Source of the DNA: Thermoplasmata archaeon | GTDB taxonomy: Archaea > Thermoplasmatota > UBA186 > UBA287 | Assembly (NCBI GenBank): GCA_011620765.1 | Contig: WOYO01000014.1 | Span: 1 to 33,376, forward strand | Direction: 5' to 3' | Length of the DNA: 33,376 bases | Shown here: piece by piece, positions 1 through 8,261 of the stretch | Numbering within the stretch: position 1 is the stretch's first letter | How the letters are laid out: the number at the start of each line of letters is the position of its first letter | Notes under the pieces: generated by a model | What the model was told of the DNA's origin: nothing | Databases searched by the model: none | The model's input: the letters and a program-made list of their open reading frames with translations, nothing else | Program-made: the position numbers and the translations under genes

Positions 1-2
1 AG

Positions 3-443
3 GTAGAGAAGCAGAATGAGATGGTTGCCTATCTCATGATAGTGTATATAGCATTCTTTGTCTTCCTTGTCATAATCATGCTGATGGCGGAAACATTCTT
101 ACCTGCTATGGCCAGCATGACGCCAGGGGGTGCAAGCGTTGCAGGCACTCCTATTCAGGGATTGAATGTAAAACCTCTGGATCTGGATTTTTATAATAAC
201 GTATTTTATTGGGCTGTGATCATACAGGCAATAGGCGGAGGCATAATAGGAGGAGTTATGTACGATGCTTCTATGGTCAGCGGTATGAGGCATGCATTCA
301 TAATGTGCCTGGTTGCCTATCTATTTTTCAGGTTCCTGGTGTTTGGTGTTACAAACTTAATACCAGCGCTGCCGATGATGATCCTGCTGATCTTCACATT
401 TTTCATAGCGCTGTTTCCTTCAATGACCGAGACTAAAGCTTGA
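3..443 (+). CDS. C-terminal part of an archaeal type II secretion/type IV pilus membrane protein (T2SSF / TadC / FlaJ-like), truncated by the window start
   Basis: The reading frame is open to the window edge (VEKQNEMVAYLM...). Three or more hydrophobic helices and the C-terminal 'IIQAIGGGIIGGVMYDASMVSGMRHAFIMCLVAYLFFR' resemble T2SSF-family C-termini. Confidence 0.65.
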   Translation, partial: VEKQNEMVAYLMIVYIAFFVFLVIIMLMAETFLPAMASMTPGGASVAGTPIQGLNVKPLDLDFYNNVFYWAVIIQAIGGGIIGGVMYDASMVSGMRHAFIMCLVAYLFFRFLVFGVTNLIPALPMMILLIFTFFIALFPSMTETKA

Positions 444-1458
444 TGAGCTTGTAGTCTCTCTCACCAAGTCCTATCTCCTCACCATACTCAAGCTGTCTCT
501 CACCAGCCTTTAGAAACTCAGCTCCCTCTTCAACAGCGAGGTCCAGAGAGCACTGATCTATACTGACGGCATCCTTTGAAGCCAGTATGCCTATATCCGT
601 GACAGCGCTCCTTCCAGCCCATGGCGCGCAATCGCATCTCGGCGTTATGTCTCTCACTACGTTTACAAATCCCATGTGCTCACCAAAGTGCTTTTTTATG
701 GCATAGGCAAACTCTGCTATCCTCTCCTGAAGCTCAGTCTCATTTGCTGGCTCAACATCTATCGCATCATGCGGGCAGAAAGCAACGCATTCCCCGCACC
801 CTATGCATGTCGATAGGTCTATGCGTGCAACATCCTCTACTGTTATGGCACCACTGGGGCACCATTCTTCGCACACACCATCTGCTTCACATCTCTCTTC
901 GTTTACCCTGGGCTTTATCACCGCATGAAGCATCTGCTTACCGCTCCTGCTAGCCATACCCATGCCAATGTTTTTTATAGCTCCACCAAAGCCTGCGGAG
1001 TCATGCCCTTTGAAGTGGCTCAGCGCCAGCAGGGAATCGCAATGCTTGTATGCAAGACCTATCCTTGCTTTATCAAAGTGCTTTAGCCCGAGATCTATCT
1101 CAAAGTAGTCTCTACCACTTATTCCATCACCTATTATCACAGGCACACCCGTGGTTGCAAAAGAAAAACCATTCTTTATAGCGCACTCAATATGCTCTAT
1201 CGCATTCTGCCTTTTACCTCTGTATAGTGTATTGCAGTCAGTCAAAAAAGGAAGCCCTTTCTCTTTTGTTAAGAGAGAAAAAAATCCAGCTATTTCAGGA
1301 TTTATGTGGTTCAGATTTCCATATTCCCCAAAATGTATCTTTATGGCTATATTACCGAAAAGATTGTAATCAGCCATATTATAAAGCTTTTCAAGGTCAT
1401 CAAAGAGCTTTTCTTCAGCCCCCCTCTCTCGAAGATCAAGGAAAAATACTTCTGTCAT
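433..1458 (-). CDS. DUF362 domain-containing protein with C-terminal 2x[4Fe-4S] ferredoxin motif
   Basis: 341 aa. Cys motifs CEADGVCEEWCPSGAI and CIGCGECVAFCPHDAI, plus 'KIHFGEYGNLNHINP', 'LSHFKGHDSAGFGGAIKNIGMG' typical of DUF362. Confidence 0.9.
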   Translation of the reverse strand: MTEVFFLDLRERGAEEKLFDDLEKLYNMADYNLFGNIAIKIHFGEYGNLNHINPEIAGFFSLLTKEKGLPFLTDCNTLYRGKRQNAIEHIECAIKNGFSFATTGVPVIIGDGISGRDYFEIDLGLKHFDKARIGLAYKHCDSLLALSHFKGHDSAGFGGAIKNIGMGMASRSGKQMLHAVIKPRVNEERCEADGVCEEWCPSGAITVEDVARIDLSTCIGCGECVAFCPHDAIDVEPANETELQERIAEFAYAIKKHFGEHMGFVNVVRDITPRCDCAPWAGRSAVTDIGILASKDAVSIDQCSLDLAVEEGAEFLKAGERQLEYGEEIGLGERDYKLIKL

Positions 1459-1462
1459 ATGT

Positions 1463-1717
1463 CTACGCCAGGGCCTCTACAGCCCCAATTATGTTCCATA
1501 TCGCGGTTCTTGCGTGCATCGGAACGTTTGGATCGTTAGCCAGATTATCCAGGATCTCAAGGGCGTCAGCTTTCTTGAGGTCTATCGGCATGCTTTCATC
1601 CTGCAGGATCTTTCTTATCTCTTCTGCAGCTCTTTTCACATTTCTGGGCAAGGAATAATCCTGTACTATTGAATTTAGAAATGTCTCAAGTTCCATTACC
1701 GTTGTCATTATTATCAC
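1463..1717 (-). CDS. UPF0147 family protein
   Basis: 84 aa. 'RNVKRAAEEIRKILQDESMPIDLKKADALEILDNLANDPNVPMHARTAIWNII' matches the small archaeal UPF0147 family. Confidence 0.9.
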   Translation of the reverse strand: MIIMTTVMELETFLNSIVQDYSLPRNVKRAAEEIRKILQDESMPIDLKKADALEILDNLANDPNVPMHARTAIWNIIGAVEALA

Positions 1718-1804
1718 CTTTTAATGTAAGGGATTCGGAGTTGAAAAGGATTTCTATTGTAAGGCAAGTAACTAACTATATTAGGAAGCATATTTATTAT
1801 TTCT

Positions 1805-2974
1805 ATGGAGCTCAGAGGCATAGCTTTTGTGGACGGAGGCTTTGAGGACTGCAGAATAGTCATAGAGAATGGAAAAATAGAGAGAGTGGAGAAGAACACT
1901 GGAGAAAGGAATGTCAGAGGTTTTATTCTGCCTGCTGGCATCGATATCCATGTGCACTTCAGGGATCCTGGTTATGCACACAAGGAGGATTTTTACTCAG
2001 GTTCGGTGGCGGCAGCCTTCGGGGGGATATCCTGTGTGGGTGATATGCCAAACACAGAGCCGAGAGTAAAGAATAGGGAAGCGCTTGAGGAAAAAAAAGA
2101 AATAGCCAGAGCGAAGAGCGTGGTTGATTTTTTCTTATATGCGCAGGCAGGGAAGAGCTGTGATAAAAAGCTCAATGTTAAAGCATACAAGCTGTACACA
2201 TATGAGGATAACCCCATGGAGGCTAGCGGCATAGACAAAACCGTGAGCTTTCACTGTGAGAAAAAGGAGCTGTTTGATCATGATTTTGATAGACCGAAGG
2301 ATCTATCAGAGCATGCGAGATACAGAAATGAGAGAAGTGAGATTAAAGCTGTGGAGGAGGTAAATAACGTTAAAGTGAAGAAGCACTTCGCGCACATATC
2401 CTCCATGAACGCTCTCCGATTGGCTGCCGGCACAAAAGAGATCACCCCGCACCACATGCTTTTCAACTATGAGCACATAGACAAGAGGGATGCTCGATTC
2501 AAGGTTAACCCTCCCATAAGGAATAATGGCAGAGATCTTCTAAGAGCCTTTAATGAGGGCAGGTTTGATATCCTTGCAAGCGATCATGCGCCCCACACCA
2601 TAGAAGAGAAAGAGGTCTTTGAGGACGCGCCCTCTGGCATGCCCGGTGTTGAAACAATGTATCCCATAATGCTCTCCCTTGTGAAAAAAGGTGTTGTTGA
2701 TATGAGAACGCTTATCAGAGCGCTATGCGAGAGACCGGCAGAGCTCTCTGGCCTGAAGAAGGGCAGGATAAGAGAGGGTTATGATGCGGATATCATTCTT
2801 GTGGACATGAGCGAGGAGAGAATAATAAAGGAGGAAGAGTTGCACTCAAAGTGTGGATGGAGCGCTTTCAACGGGTTCAGCGCAATATTCCCATACGCTC
2901 TCTATCTAAGGGGAACCCAGATAACAGAGGGCAGTGAATTGCTCGTTCAGAGAGGCTATGGTGCTGAGGTGTGA
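1805..2974 (+). CDS. pyrC: dihydroorotase
   Basis: 389 aa amidohydrolase. 'PAGIDIHVHFRDPGYAHKEDFYSGSVAAAFGG', 'ASDHAPHTIEEKE', 'SGMPGVETMYPIML'. Confidence 0.93.
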   Translation: MELRGIAFVDGGFEDCRIVIENGKIERVEKNTGERNVRGFILPAGIDIHVHFRDPGYAHKEDFYSGSVAAAFGGISCVGDMPNTEPRVKNREALEEKKEIARAKSVVDFFLYAQAGKSCDKKLNVKAYKLYTYEDNPMEASGIDKTVSFHCEKKELFDHDFDRPKDLSEHARYRNERSEIKAVEEVNNVKVKKHFAHISSMNALRLAAGTKEITPHHMLFNYEHIDKRDARFKVNPPIRNNGRDLLRAFNEGRFDILASDHAPHTIEEKEVFEDAPSGMPGVETMYPIMLSLVKKGVVDMRTLIRALCERPAELSGLKKGRIREGYDADIILVDMSEERIIKEEELHSKCGWSAFNGFSAIFPYALYLRGTQITEGSELLVQRGYGAEV

Positions 2975-3017
2975 AGACAGAAAAGTAAATATTTGTATAT
3001 GTGCATTGTAGCTTCGC

Positions 3018-3125
3018 ATGAAGAGAAGTTCTAGAGATTGGAAGAAGAGAGGAAGAATGCGCTGGAAGTGGAGAAAGAAACGTATGAGGAGAATGAAGAG
3101 AGCTCAGAAGCTGAGACAGAGATGA
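3018..3125 (+). CDS. rpl41e: 50S ribosomal protein L41e (35 aa; internal ATG at 3057 is an alternative start)
   Basis: Manual translation MKRSSRDWKKRGRMRWKWRKKRMRRMKRAQKLRQR*. Extremely basic, with the 'MRWKWRKKRMRRMKR' signature of L41e. Too short for the supplied ORF track. Confidence 0.8.
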   Translation: MKRSSRDWKKRGRMRWKWRKKRMRRMKRAQKLRQR

Positions 3126-3264
3126 GGGGGTATGGGGTAGTGGCATCCTAGCGGGCTCCAGTTAAGGGGATGATTTGAATAGGGTCTTCTGAGGCATGAT
3201 GAGTGACTGGAGCAATGACCCAAGGAGAGACCCGCGGATCTGGGTTCAAATCCCAGTACCCCCA
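3126..3264 (+). tRNA. tRNA-Trp (CCA) with a ~68-nt intron (about 3162-3229)
   Basis: Acceptor GGGGGTA/TACCCCC. Anticodon stem GCGGG (3151-3155)/CCCGC (3231-3235). Anticodon CCA 3158-3160. T arm CTGGG-TTCAAAT-CCCAG. Discriminator A3264. CCA is not encoded. Confidence 0.92.
3162..3229 (+). ncRNA. putative box C/D guide RNA embedded in the tRNA-Trp intron
   Basis: D' CTGA 3189-3192; C' ATGATGA 3196-3202; weak C (ATGATTT ~3170-3176); weak D (ATGA 3215-3218). Guide ACTGGAGC (3206-3213) pairs with GCTCCAGT around the anticodon, and guide GGGTCT (3182-3187) pairs with AGACCC. The +5 rule gives positions 34 and 39. Confidence 0.75.
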
Positions 3265-3289
3265 CTTTTTGCTAATCTTATTTTACTCA

Positions 3290-3880
3290 TCTGTTTCATC
3301 GTTCTATAATGTTATGCCCCAAAACTCAGATTTTAAGAGCGATTATCTATTATTTATCCCCTGAAGCTTCTGTTTTCTAACCTATCTGTGGGCATTGTCA
3401 CCAGAAAGGGAACTATGAGGCCCACGACGGTTAGGTCATGGCTCAGTTGGAGTATACCGCAATAGGTCATTGGTGCTTTAGCGTCTGTTGTTTCTATGTT
3501 GAGAAGACGTGGGTGGTTGCTTCAAAGTCTGCAGCAATCTAAAATAGGAGTTAAAGGAAGCACTGCTGGTTATGTCACATCATAGACAAATTTAAACTGG
3601 TCCAGCACATTATAACATAACGAAGAAGTGGTGTGCTTTCGGGAATAAAAAAGTTACATGTTTCAAATCAGGGATAATAGTTATGGCAGCAAACAACATT
3701 CCTGGAAGTAAATATTGAGAAAATAACCAAGCGATTAACGTATTAAACATGCCCGCACAATCGACAAAGCTCATGTGAAATCTAATACAATAAAACAGGA
3801 TGGAGCACCTCTTCAGCAAAGGAGTGCACACAAACATTTCAGGAAAAACCTTGAAAAAGAGCTGCAGACGATATAGCAAA
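3290..3880 (+). pseudogene. degenerate coding relic(s), possibly transposase-derived
   Basis: No intact gene. Interrupted peptide-like stretches include '...VGIVTRKGTMRPTTVRSWLSWSIPQ*VIGALASVVSMLRRRGWLLQSLQQSKIGVKGSTAGYVTS*', 'TKKWCAFGNKKVTCFKSGIIVMAANNIPGSKY*' and 'IKHARTIDKAHVKSNTIKQDGAPLQQRSAHKHFRKNLEKELQTI*'. The second weakly resembles IS5/IS1182-type catalytic cores. Confidence 0.3.
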
Positions 3881-3882
3881 GA

Positions 3883-4410
3883 TCATTTTATGAGATCATC
3901 TATATTCATTCCGCACATGCTGCTCAGCTCTTCGTGCAGCGCTCTAACCCTTTCAGCGGTTTTTGTGAGATTTTTTCTTCTGAGCGCTTCTATCTCCCTC
4001 TCAACGCTCTGCCTTCTGGTTGTTGCTATGAGATTATCTGCATGGCAGACTATCTTTTCCTCTATCGTTTCAGGCATATAGTTTCCTTCAGGGAGCCCCA
4101 GAGCCTTTGCATCCTCTCTATCCAGCCCCCCACCTATGTGCCTTTCGATTATGCGGATTATTCTTTCATCTATTCCCAGCGCTCTTGCTATCTGTGCTCC
4201 AGCGATAGCGTGTTTTATTCCATTTGTTCTGCACCTGCCTATATCGTGGAGCATAGCCCCCCTCAAAACAAGATCCAGATCTACGCTATAGCCTCTCTCT
4301 ATGAGCTTCTTTGCTATTATCTCTGCAACATCTCTAACAGCCCTGCAGTGCTCTATAACAATATCTGCACATCCCGCCTTCCTTAGTATATCCTCATCCA
4401 CACAGCTCAT
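3883..4410 (-). CDS. HD domain protein (TIGR00295-like metal-dependent phosphohydrolase)
   Basis: 175 aa. 'HCRAVRDVAEIIAKK', 'LRGAMLHDIGRCRTNGIKHAIAGAQIARALG', 'HIGGGLDREDAKALGLP'. Confidence 0.88.
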   Translation of the reverse strand: MSCVDEDILRKAGCADIVIEHCRAVRDVAEIIAKKLIERGYSVDLDLVLRGAMLHDIGRCRTNGIKHAIAGAQIARALGIDERIIRIIERHIGGGLDREDAKALGLPEGNYMPETIEEKIVCHADNLIATTRRQSVEREIEALRRKNLTKTAERVRALHEELSSMCGMNIDDLIK

Positions 4411-4443
4411 CGCATTGAGAGCTCTTATTTCTTGCTTTGAGAG

Positions 4444-5556
4444 CTATTTTATGAGAACTCCTCCCCTTGATTTTTTGAAGAAGTCTATCACACTCTCATA
4501 CTCTTCTATCTTCTTTCTGAGCATTGCATTTTCTTCAAGCAGGTTATTGGCTTTTTGCTTTAGAGATGTGTTGTCATTGGTAAGATCTTTCACGTTTTCA
4601 GAGAGCTTTGTTACATTCTCATCCTTCATCTTTGATTCTTCCTTCAGCTTCTCTATCTCTGCCTCCATCCCTGCAAGGAGCTCTTCTTTGAGCTCGCTCT
4701 TTCTTTTGTTAAGGAGACCATTCAGCGCATTTATCTCCTCCTGCGAAGTTAAGTTCTCCAGCCTCAGCTTCTGAACTTCTGTCTCTTTCTCGCTCATTTT
4801 TTTCTGCAGTTCTGCTAGCGTCTTTGATAACCCTGTGTTTTTCGCTTTCAGAGTTTCGTCAGCTCTCTGAGCTCTCAAAAGTTCCTCATCCTTCATATCG
4901 AGCTCTTCAGCTATCCTGTTCTTTTCTTCCTCCAGAGAGCTTTTAACCTTTTGCAGCTCCTCAAGCTCCTTTTTTGATTTATCAAAAGATTCTTTTATGG
5001 CGGAGAGCTGTTTATTTAGCTCATCTATTGCCTCTTTTTTCTCAGAGATCTCTTTTTTCAGGGGCTCAATCTCGCTCGATAATGAAGCTATCGCTCTATC
5101 TCTTTCCTGCATCGCCAGCTCAAGCTCTTCAACCCTCTTGCTCAGAGATCCTAGTTCCTGCTCTTTTCCCTCCAGAGAATTTCGTGTTTCTTCCAGCTCT
5201 CTCTCAAGCAGAGATACTCTATTGCTCTTCTCCTCCAGTTCTGCAAGAGCCTTATCCCTCTCTTCCTCTACGCTTCTGAGTCTCATCTCTAAATCCGGGA
5301 GCCTATTCTCATAATCAGCTACTTTTTTACGCGCGTTCTCGAGATCAAACAGAGATCTATTCCTTTCCTCAGATGCCTGAGATAGTTGAGCTTTAATTCT
5401 TTCTAACTCATTGTTTATAGCAATAATCCTCTCTTTTAGCAGCGAGTTTTCCTTGGTTGATCCTTCTAGCTCTCTTCTGAGCTCTCTATTTTCTTCTGCC
5501 AGTCTGTTGAGTTTTTCTCCAAGCTGCTGGAGTTTTATTGCGGGGTCACCGAGCAT
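4444..5556 (-). CDS. coiled-coil protein (370 aa)
   Basis: Almost entirely heptad-rich Glu/Lys/Leu sequence. No Walker motif. N-terminal 'LQQLGEKLNRLAEENRELRREL'. Confidence 0.85.
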   Translation of the reverse strand: MLGDPAIKLQQLGEKLNRLAEENRELRRELEGSTKENSLLKERIIAINNELERIKAQLSQASEERNRSLFDLENARKKVADYENRLPDLEMRLRSVEEERDKALAELEEKSNRVSLLERELEETRNSLEGKEQELGSLSKRVEELELAMQERDRAIASLSSEIEPLKKEISEKKEAIDELNKQLSAIKESFDKSKKELEELQKVKSSLEEEKNRIAEELDMKDEELLRAQRADETLKAKNTGLSKTLAELQKKMSEKETEVQKLRLENLTSQEEINALNGLLNKRKSELKEELLAGMEAEIEKLKEESKMKDENVTKLSENVKDLTNDNTSLKQKANNLLEENAMLRKKIEEYESVIDFFKKSRGGVLIK

Positions 5557-5570
5557 TAACCTCCTCCAGC

Positions 5571-5894
5571 TTAGGGGCCGCTCTCCAATTGATCTACCTG
5601 ACCGCTGAGCTCCTCTATCTGAGATACGAGATCATTATAGCTCCTCTCCACTTCTTCGAGCCTGCTTCTGAGATTGTTATTTTCTCTTGTCAGATCCTCC
5701 GCTCTATTTTCCAGCTCTGTTTTTTCTCTATTCATCTCATCTCTCTCTGCGCTCATCTGCTGGAGATTAGAAGTGAGATCATAAACCTCATTCTCCTTTT
5801 CATTCAGCCTGCTGCGGAGCTCCTTATTCTCCTTTAAAACCTCCTCAAATCTCTCTCTGATCTTCTGTATCCTTTCACCTACATCACTCATCAT
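5571..5894 (-). CDS. small coiled-coil protein (107 aa)
   Basis: 'GERIQKIRERFEEVLKENKELRSRL' and heptads throughout. Its start overlaps the upstream gene's stop by 4 bp (5891-5894). Confidence 0.82.
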   Translation of the reverse strand: MMSDVGERIQKIRERFEEVLKENKELRSRLNEKENEVYDLTSNLQQMSAERDEMNREKTELENRAEDLTRENNNLRSRLEEVERSYNDLVSQIEELSGQVDQLESGP

Positions 5895-8257
5895 TTTTCT
5901 TTACCTCCCATTACTTCCTCGTCAAGCTCCTCAAGCATCTCCATCAAAGCGCCGTGTGCGTTTTCCAGGGATGCTATGGATCTCTTCAGTTCTTCATTCT
6001 CATTTTTTAGAAGCTCTATGTTCTCTATTAAATCTTTCTTCTCTGTTTCTCTCTCTTCGAGTGTCCTCTTGAGTTCATCAATCGCCAGATTCTTTTCCTC
6101 AAGCTCTTTCTCCAGTGAAAATAGTTTATTCTCTATTTCCTGTAGCTCTTCTTCCCGAGCACGGTTCTCGTTCTTTAAGCTTTCAAATTCTTCTCTAAGC
6201 GCGGGCAATCTGTCGTTTATCTCCTGCTCTTTCTCAGCTCTCAAAGCTTCATGCTGGGATCTTAAGCCTTCGATCTCACTCTCAAGATCCTTCTTATCTG
6301 CCTCAAGCTTTGTTATTAAGCTCTTTAGCTCTTCTATCCTCATTTCATTGTCGTTCAGCGGCTCAGTGAGCTGCGCACCTTCTTCTGTCAATATCTCTTT
6401 TTCTTCTCCAGGCGCCCTTATAGAGATCAGATTTTCATTCAGCTTTTTTATTTCTTTCTGTAGCTGCTCGATCCTGGAGTCCCTCTCGCTGATCTCTTCT
6501 TCACTCTTCTTTGATTCTTCTAAGATCTTTTCTTTAAAGCTCTCCAGCTGTGAGTTTAGTGCTGTAATTCTTTCCTCTCTCCCTCTTAATTCCTCACTAA
6601 AGGCATTTACCTCTTTTCTCAGCTCTTCTGTCTCTTTCTCATACCCTTCTTTTTCTGTTGATAGCTGCTCTGTTCTCTCTTTAAGAGCTTCCAGCGCAGA
6701 GCTCAGGGTATCAAGAAGCTGTGATCTCTCTTCTGTATCCTTTTCTAACTCTACGATCTCTTCACGCAGAGATCTCAGCTGTTCTCTCTGGGCTTCGAGA
6801 AGCTCATCTTTTTTGCTCGCCTCTTCAAGCTGTCTCTGAAAATCTTCCAGCAATTCTTCTTTTTCCTCCTCTTTTCCTCTGAGCTCATTCCTTTCGTTCA
6901 CAAGTGCAACGAGCTTTTCCTCAAGCTCTTCTTTCTCAGATCCCAAGCTTTCAAGCTGTGTTTGAAGTGAAATTTCGGAGCTTGTGCTCTCAAGCTCTGC
7001 CTCTAAAGTTCTTATTTCCTCCTCCAGAGCACTCTTTTCCTTCTCTCTTCTTTCTACCTCCATCCTGAGCTCTTCAGCCTCTCTTTCTTTGCTCTCCTTT
7101 TCTGCTGATAGCTGCTCTACTCTCTCTTTGAGCGCTTCCAGAGAAGAGCTCAGCTGTTGTGTATTTTTCTGAAGCTCTTTAACTCTATGCTCATAGTTTT
7201 CCCTATCAGAGATAACTTCTTGAAGCTGTACCTGGAGCGCAGCAAGCTGTTCTTCCATAGCTCCTTTAACATTTGTAGTGCTCTCAAGCTCTGCCTCTAA
7301 AGCCTCTGTTCTTTCCTCAAGGGATCTCTTTTCCTCAGATGCTTTTTCTAGCTCCTGGCTCACCTCGTTTATCTCTGCTCTCAGCTCATCTTCTTTTTCT
7401 GCTCTTGCATCCAGAGATCTTTCAAGCTCTTCTTTCTCAGCTCTCAAGCTCTCTATCTCACTCTCAAGATCCTTCTTATCTGCCTCAAGATCTGTTATTA
7501 TGTCCTTTAACTCTTCTATCTCTCTCTCATTGCCGCTCAGCCGCTCTTTCTCTTCTTTAAAGCCCTCTATCTGTGATCTGAGCTCTTCCATCTCGCTCTG
7601 GAGCTTCTCTATATTGGAGCTGCGCTCGCTCGATTCCTGCGTAGCCGCTTCTAAGCTCCTTTCTTTCTCCTCCAGCTGTGAGCTCAATGCTGCAATCCTC
7701 TCTCTCAATTCTTCAGCAATCCTTTCCTTCTCTTCTTTCAAAGCCCTCAGATTATCTTCTACCTCTTCTCTCTCTTTGCTTATACCCTCTATATTATTTT
7801 CAAGATCTGATATCCTCTCTTTGAGAGCCTCTATCTCTATTTCTCTGCTCTCAGCCTCCTCCTTAAGCTCTCTTATGGTTCTCTCACGCTCCTCCAGCTG
7901 TGAGTTCAGTGCTGTTATCCTCTCCTCTTTCTCTTTGGAGTGCTCTGAGAGCTCCTCTTTTTCTTCATTAAGTGTATCTATCTCTTTTCTCAGCTCTTCT
8001 GTTGTGTCCTGCCATTCTTTTCTCTCCGCTTCATGTTTCTCTATTGATTCTTTAAGCAATCTGTTCTCTTCTACCAGCTCTTCAAACTTTTTTCTTATCT
8101 TTTCAAGCCTTTCATTGACCTGTTTTACAATAGCACTTTTTGATTCTTTCAGTTGAGCTATCTCATTATCTCTCTTTCTCAGCTCTTCTTTAAGAGAGTC
8201 CCTTTCTCTGATCAATTTTGTAAGGAGGTCTCTCACATTTTTATCCATTCTCTCCAT
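5891..8257 (-). CDS. large coiled-coil protein (788 aa), SMC-like in composition but lacking ATPase heads
   Basis: Continuous heptads and several internally repeated segments (e.g. 'DLEADKKDLESEIE', 'LEALKERxEQLSxEKE', 'ERITALNSQLE'). No P-loop or ABC signature was seen. Confidence 0.85.
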   Translation of the reverse strand: MERMDKNVRDLLTKLIRERDSLKEELRKRDNEIAQLKESKSAIVKQVNERLEKIRKKFEELVEENRLLKESIEKHEAERKEWQDTTEELRKEIDTLNEEKEELSEHSKEKEERITALNSQLEERERTIRELKEEAESREIEIEALKERISDLENNIEGISKEREEVEDNLRALKEEKERIAEELRERIAALSSQLEEKERSLEAATQESSERSSNIEKLQSEMEELRSQIEGFKEEKERLSGNEREIEELKDIITDLEADKKDLESEIESLRAEKEELERSLDARAEKEDELRAEINEVSQELEKASEEKRSLEERTEALEAELESTTNVKGAMEEQLAALQVQLQEVISDRENYEHRVKELQKNTQQLSSSLEALKERVEQLSAEKESKEREAEELRMEVERREKEKSALEEEIRTLEAELESTSSEISLQTQLESLGSEKEELEEKLVALVNERNELRGKEEEKEELLEDFQRQLEEASKKDELLEAQREQLRSLREEIVELEKDTEERSQLLDTLSSALEALKERTEQLSTEKEGYEKETEELRKEVNAFSEELRGREERITALNSQLESFKEKILEESKKSEEEISERDSRIEQLQKEIKKLNENLISIRAPGEEKEILTEEGAQLTEPLNDNEMRIEELKSLITKLEADKKDLESEIEGLRSQHEALRAEKEQEINDRLPALREEFESLKNENRAREEELQEIENKLFSLEKELEEKNLAIDELKRTLEERETEKKDLIENIELLKNENEELKRSIASLENAHGALMEMLEELDEEVMGGKEK

Positions 8258-8261
8258 GATT

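Noticed and set aside
1227-1658. 143-aa plus-strand ORF spanning DUF362 and UPF0147 genes
   Set aside because: Antisense to two conserved genes; no coding signature.
2877-3146. 89-aa minus-strand ORF
   Set aside because: It overlaps the end of pyrC, rpl41e and the start of tRNA-Trp. Its Pro/Ser/His-rich composition is consistent with an antisense artefact.
3610-3879. 89-aa hydrophobic minus-strand ORF
   Set aside because: No family resemblance. The opposite strand looks more peptide-like but broken, so it is treated as relic DNA.
5976-8156. Long plus-strand ORFs (287 aa, 292 aa, etc.) opposite the coiled-coil genes
   Set aside because: They are Ser/Leu/Phe-rich mirror translations of GAG/AAG/CTC-biased heptad coding. 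The minus strand has tightly spaced genes with credible starts.
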